Below, in pieces: positions 1 through 9,903 of a stretch of 64,000 nt of DNA (the stretch's first letter is position 1; every line of letters starts with the position of its first letter). The stretch is from Zymoseptoria tritici IPO323. Its lineage: Eukaryota; Ascomycota; Dothideomycetes; Mycosphaerellales; Mycosphaerellaceae. The translations under genes and the position numbers were made by a program. The notes beneath the pieces were generated by a model that saw nothing but the letters and a program-made list of their open reading frames with translations, did no database searches and had not been told where the DNA came from. The stretch lies in NCBI RefSeq assembly GCF_000219625.1, contig NC_018207.1, forward strand, positions 1,302,001-1,366,000, given 5' to 3'.

Positions 1-1
1 C

Positions 2-886
2 GGTGTCTTCCAAGAGGAGGTGATGGACACTTGGATGGGAATCTTTGAGGAAGGCACCTTGACCGATAAGACATGGGTCATATCAACGATCAACAAATCA
101 TGTCTGACGCAAACTCAGTCAGAAGCACTGATCGCCATAAATTACACCTTGAACGACGACGGTCCGTGGCTGGCATATCATGGATCGTCCACGGAAGACC
201 CGCCGATTGGCCTAGCAGAAATTGAACAGGATCTACTGGACCGACAGTGTCTATTCGCAGTCGATGCACCGTTCACTCACGGCCTCGAGGATCACATCAG
301 TGGTCCCTTGGTGGCCGGAAACGTCACTGGTAGATACGCTCCCGGAATATACTTTCTCTCCTTCGCCGGTCCACCAGTGATGCTCGCGATTTATAACTCC
401 GGAGACATCAGTCTCGAGCGAACCCAGTCCGTCTGGACAAATCTCAGCCTGGCACTCACCAACCACATGCGCATCAATCCATATCTTACGACTGGCCAAC
501 GCGACCGCACAGGGACAAGTAAATACAATCTTCTCAACGCAACTGCGCCTGCGTCAGGAGTGGCCTGCGCCACGAAGACATGTCTTCAAGTCCGCTGGGG
601 CTGGCTTGCCTTTCCGACCGTCCTCGCAGTTTTGACGCTGATTTTCTTTGCGGGCGCGATCTTTAGCACGGGCGGTCTGACCAGAGATGTGCGGACTTGG
701 AAGTCTTCGCCTCTGCCTTTGCTCTTCTATGGCGGCTCGTTGTCGGACACGCCCGCGGATTCGCAGCATGTCGACGACTTGAATCGGGCCGCCAAGAGGA
801 CTAACGTGGGCTTGGTCAGGGACGAGGAAGGGAACATGGTGCTGCGGAAGAGAGGTGCCGTGGTCGATCGCGATTCGGAGATATGA
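2..886 (+). CDS. DUF3176-type fungal membrane protein, C-terminal part (5' end outside the window)
   Basis: The frame is open from the first bases of the window, so the true start lies upstream and only about 294 C-terminal residues are seen. They form an extracellular-looking region with several N-x-S/T sites (NYT, NVT, NLS, NAT), then one membrane segment at about 595-670 (WGWLAFPTVLAVLTLIFF), then a cytoplasmic tail. The tail begins with a WKSSPLPLLFYG motif, a short helix-and-'WKSS.L.lLf' signature I associate with the C-terminus of DUF3176 proteins, which are large multi-pass plasma membrane proteins of ascomycetes with no known function. The stop at 884-886 is followed by a long pyrimidine-rich intergenic stretch. 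Family assignment rests on the tail motif and topology; the diagnostic N-terminal DUF3176 segment is not in view. Confidence 0.7.
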   Translation, partial: GVFQEEVMDTWMGIFEEGTLTDKTWVISTINKSCLTQTQSEALIAINYTLNDDGPWLAYHGSSTEDPPIGLAEIEQDLLDRQCLFAVDAPFTHGLEDHISGPLVAGNVTGRYAPGIYFLSFAGPPVMLAIYNSGDISLERTQSVWTNLSLALTNHMRINPYLTTGQRDRTGTSKYNLLNATAPASGVACATKTCLQVRWGWLAFPTVLAVLTLIFFAGAIFSTGGLTRDVRTWKSSPLPLLFYGGSLSDTPADSQHVDDLNRAAKRTNVGLVRDEEGNMVLRKRGAVVDRDSEI

Positions 887-2564
887 TCGGGAGGTCATTG
901 TTTGATTCTCACTATACCTTCACGAGCAAAGTCCACCAACACCGCTGCGAGCTCATACTTACCGATACATCTCTCCATTGTCCTTCTCCTTCACCTCCTT
1001 TCAAGCAAACAGCGAGCTCCTCACCGCCAAAATCCAACCCAAGACCCTCACCACACCCAGCATCAATCACCATACCATCTCCATCACTTGCCCACTCGAC
1101 CCTCATCCTCACCCCTCCGCCAAAACCCAAAACAGCACCCCCTCCTCATCTTCCATCAACTCTCTCGGCACAGGATTCCTCTTCGCCTTCGCCGTCCACT
1201 GCATACATCCATCCCAATCGTACTCATAGCCGTTCACATCAAAGACCTGCATCCTCATCAGCAAGATTCTCCAACACCCAAATGCGTCTCAAATGCAGGT
1301 CGAGAAGGGAAGCGGTAATGGAAGAACGTACTTTAGCATAAACCGTCTCCCCCCCCCCATCTAAAATCGTCTTAACCATCTCCCCCTTCGGCTCCACCAA
1401 CCTCCTCCTCCTCAACCAAAACTCATAGTGCAGTCCCTCGGGTTAGCGGCCGGGATCTTCGTTGCCGATATCACCTGGAAAAAAACTCTCATCAGCACGC
1501 ACTTCCTCCCACGGCCGTACATATATATCATGGACCTGTCGAACGGCAGTGAAAGTTTTTTCTCCCCCTCCCTCCCCCCTTCTCCTTCCCCCCTTCTCCT
1601 TCACCGCAGGATAAGCAGTCTAAACTCACGCATCATCCCCCCAAATCAACCCCTCTCATCGTCTCATTCTCATTTCCCGCACACTGCCGCGAAAAAACCT
1701 CGCATACGAACGTTTTGAGTTGAAACCATTCAATTCGCCCATGCCGCGGTATGTAGCCGGGCGCGACCCCAGCCTCGGTCACGCTCGGTCACGCTCGGGC
1801 AAAGGGCGGTGTGGGGGGAGAAGTGGTTGCGGAAGGTGCGGAGGGGTGGCATCGTGTTCGGTGTCGGATGTGCAGTCAGTCAGTGGTGGGGGGGTCCCAA
1901 AAGAGCAGGAGGCTCGGCTTGGACAGGTAGGTTGGGGGAGGGCCACGATGAGATATAAGATGTCTGGGAAGAAGGAGGTTGGAGTTTTCGCATGGATGCA
2001 GCATCTGGACGTAGGGTTACACACACCATGTTGCGGCGGGAAGTCTGTTCTGTCCAGGTCAGTGGAGTCATATGGATATGCGAAAGAATTGGAAATCCAC
2101 AGCAACATCACACACGAAGATGAGGAAGACTGATGCTGATTATCATCCCTTTCAATTCTTAATTCTTGCTTGTTCTGGTTCTCCTTGTTGTTGTTACAGA
2201 GTGTAGATTTCATCATTCCTTCTCATCCCATGCCCCCATGCCCATCTTTGCCAGCAGACCGGAACACCATGCTCCAGCTCTTGGACCATCCTCCGTTCTC
2301 TTTCTATCATAACATCTCTTTCCCTTTCTTCCTTTCTATCTGCTCTACCTGCGCTTGTACGCAGACAAAAGCACAAAAATACCACAAACTGGGTAGTACA
2401 CGAAAGGTGTTGGGTGGTGGGTGCTTTTCTTCTTCAGCCGTCGCACATATATCTTGACACTTTTGCTTTTCTTGGAGAACGATCGCGGGTGGTTTGGCGA
2501 TCGTTCTTCCTCCTCCTCCTCCTCCCTCCTCTCCTCGTCGTTCGTCCGGCTTCTCCTCCGCCAC
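887..2564. other. Gene-free, pyrimidine-rich intergenic region
   Basis: About 1.7 kb with no convincing coding frame. The plus strand from 970 to 1720 is very rich in C and T, so long low-complexity Ser/Pro frames appear in all three phases; none has a domain, a splice pattern or a coherent composition. Short direct repeats of GTCACGCTCG occur near 1780-1800, and a TCC-rich tract lies at about 2508-2535. The region lies downstream of both flanking genes and probably holds their 3' untranslated parts. Confidence 0.6.
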
Positions 2565-4625
2565 TCACTTCTTCTCCTCCCTACCTCCCCTCGCCTCGGC
2601 AGCACCCATACTGTTCCTCCGGATAATCACTCCATGCTGATCAATCTCATCTCCCTCCTCCACATCAATCTCCATAGAATTGTCCGCGCAGAATCGATTC
2701 TCAGCACCTCCGACCTCCACCTGCGCCGGGTGCCGGTGCGGAGCGATAATGGATGGGTGAGGAGCCTCTTCGTCGGAACCAGAATTGTGATCGTCTTCGT
2801 CGTCGCTGATGAGGCCGGGGTTGCTGTCTGCTGCGTGAGGGCTAAGGGATGCGGAGCCGGGCTCTTGAGGCGAGGAGAGGAAGTCGGTTGGGCTGTGGGG
2901 CGCGAGAGGTGAGGGGCGGGGGCGTTGCAGGATTTGACGGTGGCCTTTGCGGCTTGGAGGGCGGGTTGGATCGTTGGAGTCCTCGGTTGAAGGTCGTGAT
3001 GCTGGTGCCATGGTGCGCCCGGGTCCTGGGAAGGTGAAAGAGTTGAATTCGGGTGTATCGGGAGATTGAATATCGTCCTCCATGGTGAGATCGACTTTTT
3101 GTTTCGCATCGGCTGTCAGTTTCTCAAGGTTCCCGCCAAAGTTGTGTTTGGCAAAGTGGGCGGACAATCGAGGAACATCGGTCGATGGCTTGAATGGAGT
3201 GGGGTTTGTCTTCTGCGGAGCTTGCGTAACCAGACTGGGAGCGGAGACCTGCTTCGGCCGAGGTGCAGCGCGGGGAGTGGCCACAGGTGTGTTGCCGGTG
3301 TTGAGTGGATGCACAAAGCTGGAGACAGCGCGGACGGGAGGCGCAGCGTGAGAGACAGAGTTTCTCGTCGACGGTGGCTTCGGAACAGGTGCTGTTTGAG
3401 TCTCAAGCGGCAGATTGGCGACTTCGGTCTGATCGAGGAGCTGCCCGCAGTCCACGGCAGCCTGGTCATGCGACTTGTAATCCACCTTGTGTGCTATGCG
3501 GCAGTGGTTCAGAAAGCCTTGAATGCTGGAGAAGTTCCCCCGATGGCAGTTCTTGCAGATCAACTTGACAAGCTGGCCATCCGTGGATCTCCGCAGCACC
3601 ATAGGAGTCGATTTGTCCTTGCCGGCAGCACTCGGGTAGTTTGGAATGCTGTGTAGAGATTCGGAGCGAGTGGATGCGTATGGCTTGCTTGTCGACTTTC
3701 TCGATTGATGACCGGAGGGTCGTCCGGGACGAGCTGCAGGCGCGGCCATCGTTTCCGCCTGCGCAGAGATCTGTGCAGGAGACATGGCATCGAAAAGAGG
3801 GTCACGTAGCAGCCATTTTCGGTAATGATGCGAGTATGGTCCATCGATGACTCCATGCGGCGCAGGATAAGGTGGTCGAGAGTGTCCAAGTGGAGGCGCA
3901 ACAGACGGTCCCAGACCAGTAGTGACCGTCAATGAAGGCCTGTGAACACCAGGATATGGTCGTAGCTCACATCTCCGCAATTGTTCCAAAGCCACTTGAC
4001 ACTTCGCCAGCTCTTGTTCCACCAATCGTAGCTCATTGTGCTTCATCAAAATCTGCATGTTGAGTTCGTTCTCGATGACCTGCTGGAGTGGTGTGAGGCT
4101 GTTGGTGAGATCCGGCGTGGAGGCATTGTCCGCAGCCATGACAGGCGGCGACAACCCGGGCATCGGCTTGAGCGCATAGTCTTGACCGAATCGTGAAAGA
4201 GGCTTGTCCGAAGTTTGCTTGATATTGATGTCTGTTTGCGCCGCGCCACCGGTGGCCTGCGCAGGTTGGGTCGGCGCATTGACAATAGGAGGTACAGGCG
4301 AAGCAGGTTGTGCGGACCACGATGGAGGCAAGACACTTGACTGCTCAACCTTGCGCTCGCTTGCAACCGGTGAAGGTGCAGGTGCAGGCGCGGGTGAGTT
4401 AAGTACTTGCCCGACGTTGACATTCCCATCTGGCCGAGCCTTCTTGAAATGGGGTGAGTTGTACGGCGACAGAGGATCCACACTATCTGATCGCTTCCTC
4501 TTCAACATGGGCATGCTCATGATTGGATTGGAGCGCATCTTGTCGCAGCCGGATTTCTCTCCCAACTTCAAGGCATCGTTGGACCATGGTAGGCGAAAGA
4601 CGCTCTGCATGTTACTGGAGAGCAT
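2565..4625 (-). CDS. AHC1-like C2H2 zinc-finger protein (ADA histone acetyltransferase component type)
   Basis: A single-exon protein of 686 residues. The start could be 4625 or the methionine five codons later at 4610 (MQSVFRLPWSNDAL), which looks like the conserved beginning. A basic KRKRSDS stretch near residue 43 is a likely nuclear signal. The middle is low-complexity Pro/Ala/Ser with a short predicted coiled coil (LVEQELAKCQVALEQLRRCE, around residue 205). The recognisable core is one finger near residues 355-395: LVKLICKNCHRGNFSSIQGF then NHCRIAHKVDY, with Cys-Cys-His-His spacing and the aromatic motif typical of the fungal AHC1-like finger. In yeast, Ahc1 is a subunit of the ADA histone acetyltransferase complex; a chromatin role here is inferred. 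The C-terminus is acidic. The finger is clear; complex membership is not shown by sequence. Confidence 0.75.
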   Translation of the reverse strand: MLSSNMQSVFRLPWSNDALKLGEKSGCDKMRSNPIMSMPMLKRKRSDSVDPLSPYNSPHFKKARPDGNVNVGQVLNSPAPAPAPSPVASERKVEQSSVLPPSWSAQPASPVPPIVNAPTQPAQATGGAAQTDINIKQTSDKPLSRFGQDYALKPMPGLSPPVMAADNASTPDLTNSLTPLQQVIENELNMQILMKHNELRLVEQELAKCQVALEQLRRCELRPYPGVHRPSLTVTTGLGPSVAPPLGHSRPPYPAPHGVIDGPYSHHYRKWLLRDPLFDAMSPAQISAQAETMAAPAARPGRPSGHQSRKSTSKPYASTRSESLHSIPNYPSAAGKDKSTPMVLRRSTDGQLVKLICKNCHRGNFSSIQGFLNHCRIAHKVDYKSHDQAAVDCGQLLDQTEVANLPLETQTAPVPKPPSTRNSVSHAAPPVRAVSSFVHPLNTGNTPVATPRAAPRPKQVSAPSLVTQAPQKTNPTPFKPSTDVPRLSAHFAKHNFGGNLEKLTADAKQKVDLTMEDDIQSPDTPEFNSFTFPGPGRTMAPASRPSTEDSNDPTRPPSRKGHRQILQRPRPSPLAPHSPTDFLSSPQEPGSASLSPHAADSNPGLISDDEDDHNSGSDEEAPHPSIIAPHRHPAQVEVGGAENRFCADNSMEIDVEEGDEIDQHGVIIRRNSMGAAEARGGREEKK

Positions 4626-5082
4626 GACTCAGACTGTGCAAAGCTGCAGCCTAGATGGTTCCGTCTCCATTCAAGTTCGAGATGTGGCGGATGCGATCAG
4701 TTTTCACTGTCGCAACGCAAACGGCGGGTCGTTTTCGGATGATCGCGGGGGTTGAATTCGATGGAGGTGATGAGGTATGTCGGTGTGGTCGTCGGTGTGT
4801 TGAGCGAGGGGTCGGTATCGTGGCGTGGACAGCGAGTAAAAGATCGCGTGTCCTTGTGGTTGTTTGGTCGTCAAGACGTTTGAACAGGGCGCGGCGGAGA
4901 TAAGGCCGAGAGCTGGGAGCTTTCGTTTGGCGGCCGCACGAAAACCGGATGATTAATAAGGTGAAGGCGAAATAGGTCTAGGTTGTAAGGTAATAGTAAC
5001 ACAGGTCGTTAAAGAGGAAGTGAATGAAGAAAGAACAAACCGCACGGAAGGAAGGTGCGATGTCGAGGTGAAGTCGTTGGGA

Positions 5083-5105
5083 TGGTGGTGGTGGTGGTGG
5101 TGGTG
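5083..5105. repeat. TGG microsatellite
   Basis: About seven and a half uninterrupted TGG units on the plus strand, in the region between the AHC1-like gene and a weak ORF. The rest of 4626-5164 shows nothing I can assign and is probably the upstream region of the AHC1-like gene. Confidence 0.8.
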
Positions 5106-5164
5106 TGAGAGAGACAGATCACTGTCTCGATGGATGACTGGGAAGAAACAGCGCAAGGCAGAAG

Positions 5165-5530
5165 ATGGAAGACGTGGACGAACAGGCAGAGAGAGGCACG
5201 CTAATCGACGCGACGCTACTGCACACGCTAATGCACCCGTGCGTCAAAGACTTTGCCGTCGACGGGATCTGCTCTGATTCGTCCGGAGGAGATGCATCGG
5301 CCAACCTTGTCCAACATGACGATGAGTCGACGAATGCCACTATTCCTCTTTCGATAACACCCCCTGAGACATCAACCCCGGTGGAATCTTCCATCGACAA
5401 CCACGCAAGCAGGACGGAATATACGCGAGGAGAGATGTCCTCTATCTGGTACCGTGAAGTCAAGTCTATCGATGATGCTCTTCTCTTGGTATACCAACCA
5501 CGACAGGCAATCACCTCATCCCTTGCGTGA
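5165..5530 (+). CDS. Doubtful small acidic ORF
   Basis: A 121-codon frame beginning MEDVDEQAERGTLIDATLLH. It is acidic, has a mixed composition and no domain I recognise. Overlapping minus-strand frames of similar length exist but are richer in Cys/Ser/Arg and less protein-like. There is no visible signal peptide, membrane segment or intron. I list it only as the best coding candidate in a stretch that otherwise holds no gene; it may well be chance. Confidence 0.22.
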   Translation: MEDVDEQAERGTLIDATLLHTLMHPCVKDFAVDGICSDSSGGDASANLVQHDDESTNATIPLSITPPETSTPVESSIDNHASRTEYTRGEMSSIWYREVKSIDDALLLVYQPRQAITSSLA

Positions 5531-6843
5531 GACTTTTGTTTGCGTGGCATCCTCATCCTCCCGGCGATTAACCACAGCATTGCCAATGGTCGTACACACC
5601 TCACGTGAGAAACACTGAAGCGAGAAAGCACGAATCGCGCCATGCTGTGCCCGAAGTTGAGGCGGATTTCGCTCTTACGAAGACGACACGTCGTTCGTAA
5701 GTCACTGTACCTTGCGGAGTGAGGCCGCGGCATATCGATTACATGCATATGATGGAAAGCTCCTCCTCTTAGTTCTATCAGCAGTACACACAATCCTCCC
5801 ACTCGATGTCGCGATTATGAGCATGTTCACAACCCCGCACCTCCTCCTTCCTACGGTCGTACCTCAAAGTCCAGACCAACGTCTCCATGATTCGACGAAC
5901 CAACACATGAAACTGACGGTACCTTTCCTTCCACCCAAGGAAGAGTCAAAGACCACATCTTCCACCACCCGACCTAGAGCTCCGCCAAGCTCCGAGAGCT
6001 GGAACAGAAACGGCGACTCGTCGGGGAGCGGCTGCCCGGAAGCCGTTGGAGCTAGTGCGAGCTATGCGTGAATTGCCTATTTCGGTACTCGAGACTTTTC
6101 ATTTCAGGTACCTTGTCTATATGGGAGGTGTGGTATTGATGAGCATAGCAAAGATATGGTATTGTTCGAGACTTGACATGGTCGCCATGATTCCACGCGC
6201 GTTGGTGAAGTTCGCGTTCGTCGGAGGAACGTACAGGGTGAAGCACTGATTTTTTATGGAACCATCTCCCCACGAAGATGCCTGTCCGTACAACCACAGG
6301 GCTGGGGATCGATGCATGGATACGGCCGGTAGAAGTGCTGTGCCGGTGGCCGAAAAGTGATAGATCACAGGTAGTGTGAAGCGTGGGCGAAAACAACGAT
6401 GATTTTTCGAGTTGATTGCGAAAATCCAGGCTCGAGTCGCTCGCTGATGACTTCACGACGAGGAGTTTCAGCATTCAGCGCAAGAATGCGGTCGAACTGA
6501 TCCCAACTCTGAGAGCGGCGGAAGAATATGCGAGTGCAGCATACCATGACGCTTGCGAATGGACTCCATCTTCGAGATCGAACCAGAGCAATGGCGACCC
6601 GACTTGCAAGAGTAACTGTTCGTAAGGAAGATGTGCAATCGGCATCATGACAACGTCTCGTATATGCGAGCGAGAAATTTGTGAAAGGGAAGCATATAAA
6701 CGAGCAACCGATCTGGAGACGACATGATGCCACTCAAAATCCACAACGAAGAAGCATCGCATGCTGGACAGCAGCTACACATCTAATCCCACCTCTTCCT
6801 CTGTTCCCAAAGCTCCAGAACTTCTTTCATAAATCTCATCACT
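5531..6843. other. No assignable gene; possible decayed coding fragments
   Basis: Several short frames occur on the plus strand at 5640-6250. One reading pairs a short exon at 5643-5697 with a frame ending at 6071 through a plausible GTAAGT donor, but the protein is low-complexity and matches nothing I know. A fragment around 5985-6050 (reading LRELEQKRRLVGERLPG in one phase) looks like coiled coil but is closed by stops on both sides. Treat as unassigned. Confidence 0.5.
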
Positions 6844-7527
6844 CTACCCCAGCGTCACTCTCGCATCCCAGATCGTCCACTCCCTCATCACCTCCGGCTC
6901 CTCCCCCAGCGGACCTGCCAACATCTCGTTCTCATCCAACCCACCAACCTCCAACAACTCTCTCACCCGCCACATACCCATGCGCCCCTGTGCCTGCGCC
7001 ATGCCCGAAACATGCGCCACCGAATCATCCATCAGACTCTGATCAGCCTTCTTCGGATCATAGTGCGAACCATCGTCAACCGAACTCCACTCCCATGCCC
7101 GGAATTCCTTCATCGAGATCCACATCGGTTTGCCGCTCCATGAGGTCGGTGAACGTTTCTTCGTTCATGCGCTCGATCCACGCCCGTTGGGAATTTTCTT
7201 GTCCCGGCCGTTGTTCGCGAGGTAGCTTTCGTCTAGTGCTTCTTCGCGCTGCATGGGCTAGTAGTCCCGGGCGCTGCGGCCGTGTCCTCGTCTTCGGTAG
7301 GAATGGGATCTTCGGTGGGGAACGTGCGGTGAAAGTTGGTGAGGGCGGTGGTGTACTTGACGACGAAGTGGGTTAGGTCCTACGACGGGTTAGCAGGTAT
7401 GGTCGAGTGCAATGTCGATGAGCGGGGAAAGAGTTACTGAGCCGGGCCATTTGGACTGCCACTCTTGGTATTTCTGCTCTGTAAAGACATTCCGGATCGC
7501 CAGTCTGGCCTGTGGGGAAATCGACAT
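6844..7527 (-). pseudogene. Decayed paralogue of the orphan gene at 7881-8509
   Basis: On the minus strand a first exon starts at 7527 (MSISPQARLAIRNVFTEQKY), ends WPGS, and is followed by a GTAACT..TAG intron at about 7381-7437 with a TGCTAAC branch site. The second exon reads DLTHFVVKYTTALTNFHRTF. This matches the plus gene in order and splice position: NNFTEAFYLQMEAAWPDH, then DIVPAVEHYLNTLADFHRTY. After that the copy needs at least three frame changes to stay aligned: EEALDESYLANN, then AWIERMNEETFTDLMERQT, then KEFRAWEWSSVDDGSHYD, matching AALDEDWFAND, AYLEDMNAEIWRQLMVREI and EEVQAWEWSDDERSFHYG. Stops separate the pieces, so I call it a pseudogene. Extra undetected introns are an alternative but no good splice pairs were seen. 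Confidence 0.6.
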
Positions 7528-7880
7528 GCTTGGGCGGAAAGATGGCGATGCTGAAGACATTCTGTGGGATCGATGGCCGGTCTGAGGGTTCTGGTAGAGC
7601 TTGTGCGGAGGGCCTGTAGCGGACTGTGGATAAAGGAGAGATGGCTGCAGAAATTGTTCGCACTTGAGTTGGAGAGGTTTGTGGTGTCGTTCTGGAAGCT
7701 GGGAGTGCTGAGTCTTTGACGCTGGTAAGTCTTTGACCATGAAAGATGGAATTGTCTCCGCAAACCGAGTCTTTGTCTATGGCGTTTGCCTACATTGATC
7801 AAAAAGGAGGCAAAGTTCGGTAGGTCCTCCGCTATCATCACTAGTGATAGTATCGCCGCCAACGTGGAAGTGCTCTCAGC

Positions 7881-8509
7881 ATGCTATCCAGAGAAGTTAA
7901 GCTCCTGATCGAGAACAACTTCACAGAAGCCTTCTACCTCCAGATGGAAGCTGCGTGGCCAGACCATGTACAACCCTCCCCATCACACATCCAGAAAACC
8001 CAATTCAATGACTAACCTTGAATAAACCCCAGGACATCGTCCCAGCCGTTGAACACTACCTCAATACCCTCGCCGACTTCCACCGCACCTACCCATCCCT
8101 CACGCCCATCCCTCCCCCCCAAATCGGCCACAGCCTCGCCGCTCGCGACACCTGGATCCACGCCCGCGCCGCTTTAGATGAGGACTGGTTCGCCAACGAT
8201 GCTCAGGACGACAATTACCTCCGTGCATACCTCGAAGACATGAACGCCGAGATCTGGCGCCAGCTGATGGTTCGTGAGATCTGTGTTCGCGGGGAAGGGT
8301 GGCGGCACGTTCCGTGGGAAGAAGTACAGGCTTGGGAGTGGAGTGATGACGAGCGGTCGTTTCATTATGGCCAATGGGAATCTAAGGGTATCAAGCTTGC
8401 GGATTGGCTGAAGATTCATTTGGAGGGGGGTGGCGGAGGAGGAAGGGAGGAGAGGGGAGGTACTTTTACGGGAGACGGAGGAGGAGAGAAGGGAGGGATG
8501 GAACGATGA
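7881..8509 (+). CDS. Orphan cytoplasmic protein, two exons, possible 3' frameshift
   Basis: Exon 1 is 7881-7967 (MLSREVKLLIENNFTEAFYL), the intron 7968-8032 has a GACTAAC branch site, and exon 2 is 8033-8509, giving 208 codons including a stop. There is no signal peptide or membrane segment; the protein is rich in Trp, Asp and Glu (WEEVQAWEWSDDERSFHYG). I recognise no domain. The last 30 residues are a Gly/Arg run that starts at a six-G homopolymer (8425-8430). Dropping one G would keep a charged, helical frame open to 8638 (ending LSEYDVPDER), which looks more like the true C-terminus. The gene lies head-to-head with its decayed paralogue, about 350 bases between the two starts. Confidence 0.6.
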
Positions 8510-8763
8510 GGAGCTGCAAGCGGAGGAAGCGGAGGCGATGCGTTTGATGAAGAGGAGCGTGATGATGAAAGCTGCCATTGAGGAGTATAATGCGCCGCCG
8601 CTGGGATTGAGTGAGTACGATGTTCCAGATGAGAGGTGATGATGGAGAACCATGTAGATTGCATTCCTTGAACTTTCGTGAGATCATAATTCCGCCCAAA
8701 GTCTGCCACCCTCCCCAACACCAATCCAAGCCCAGCCTCCCAACCCAGTATCCTTCAATCATT

Positions 8764-9327
8764 TCAATCCCTCGTAGTCCTCGACCTCCTCGGCACATAC
8801 TTCCCCTTCACACTCCTCGCCACCCCCTTACTCGACCGATACGTCCCCACATCCCCATACACCGGCGGCGGCGGTGCATTCCTCACAACCGCAGCCTGCG
8901 GTCTCGTCGTATTCTCCCGACTCGGTACAACGACCGAAACATCCGACTCGTAGGTATTCCCGACTCTAGCACCCCTCGAAGCATGGCTGTCCGATCGGTA
9001 TGGCGCATCGCGGTGGTGGTGATCCCGTGGCGACTCGGCGATAGACGGGGAGTCGATGTGGGGCATGTCGGGGACGGCGCGGGAGGTTTCGATGCGGGGC
9101 CGGGTGCTGCGGGAGCGTCGGTGGTGGTCGTGGCGGGATTGCATTTGAGCGGGTGGTGGGAGGTGGTGGGGTTTGTTTTGGAAGTGGCGGCGGCCGGAGC
9201 GGCGGAAGCGGCCGCGGGAGGAACAGCAGCAGGCGACGACGATGCAGAGGAGGAAGAGGAAGAGGACCACGATTACGATGCCGGCTATGGCTCCTGGGCC
9301 GAGTTTGAAACGTCCTCCGCCGGGCAT
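8764..9327 (-). CDS. Small single-pass membrane protein with basic tail
   Basis: A single-exon frame of 187 residues. A short glycine-rich N-terminus (MPGGGRFKLGPG) precedes one strong membrane segment at residues 13-34 (AIAGIVIVVLFLFLLC and following), then cysteines (VACCCSS) that could be palmitoylated, then a long tail rich in Arg, His, Ser and Pro with many possible phosphorylation sites. There is no cleavable signal peptide, so an N-out/C-in type III orientation is likely from the positive-inside rule. Such proteins are common in ascomycetes but I cannot name a family. Confidence 0.55.
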   Translation of the reverse strand: MPGGGRFKLGPGAIAGIVIVVLFLFLLCIVVACCCSSRGRFRRSGRRHFQNKPHHLPPPAQMQSRHDHHRRSRSTRPRIETSRAVPDMPHIDSPSIAESPRDHHHRDAPYRSDSHASRGARVGNTYESDVSVVVPSRENTTRPQAAVVRNAPPPPVYGDVGTYRSSKGVARSVKGKYVPRRSRTTRD

Positions 9328-9405
9328 GTTGTTGGTTGAAGTAGAGTGGGATTGAGGCTGACTTCTGCGGGATGCACCGTGTCTGGAAAGTCTTCGGAAT
9401 GCAAC

Positions 9406-9489
9406 GTGTTTCTTGAGATGTGTTTCTTGAGATGTGTTTCTTGAGATGTGTTTCTTGAGATGTGTTTCTTGAGATGTGTTTCTTGGGAT
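9406..9489. repeat. 14-base minisatellite, six units
   Basis: Six head-to-tail copies of GTGTTTCTTGAGAT. The first five are identical and the last has one change (GGGAT for GAGAT). The array lies about 80 bases upstream of the membrane protein start at 9327 and about 415 bases upstream of the MTR4 start, in their shared divergent promoter region. Confidence 0.93.
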
Positions 9490-9903
9490 GTGGTATACAC
9501 GTGGGAATGCCTACCTCTTTTATCCTTGACTTACATGTGTGATTGGGGTTACGAGGCCCGCTGTGTTGTCGTCGAGGCGCGGCATGTTGGCACTGCCCGC
9601 GGAGTAAGCAGTCCAAGAGTCTATAAACAACGCAGACCATGTCGTTCACGTCTCGCTGCCCTGCTCGAAGTCGTGGTCACATCTGCCGTGCTCATCCGTG
9701 GTTGGATGGAAGAGTGAGCAATTGATCGAGGCGAAGTCTGGTGAACGTCAGCAAAAGTGCTTGGCGCAGCGTGACCTGGGTGACGTCGAGTGGTAGCGCG
9801 AACCTTAATTCGAAACCAAAGCTCTCTCTCCAACAAACTTTTGTTTCCAAAGCCACGCCTGGACAACACCACCCCTACACGATCACGAGAGCATTCCGCC
9901 GGG

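Noticed and set aside
883..1341. 152-codon Ser/Pro-rich frame on the plus strand
   Set aside because: The DNA is pyrimidine-rich, all three frames stay open together, and no domain or codon logic is visible.
5119..5802. 227-codon minus-strand frame
   Set aside because: Random Cys/Ser/Arg-rich composition, no domain, and the opposite strand gives a better though still weak frame.
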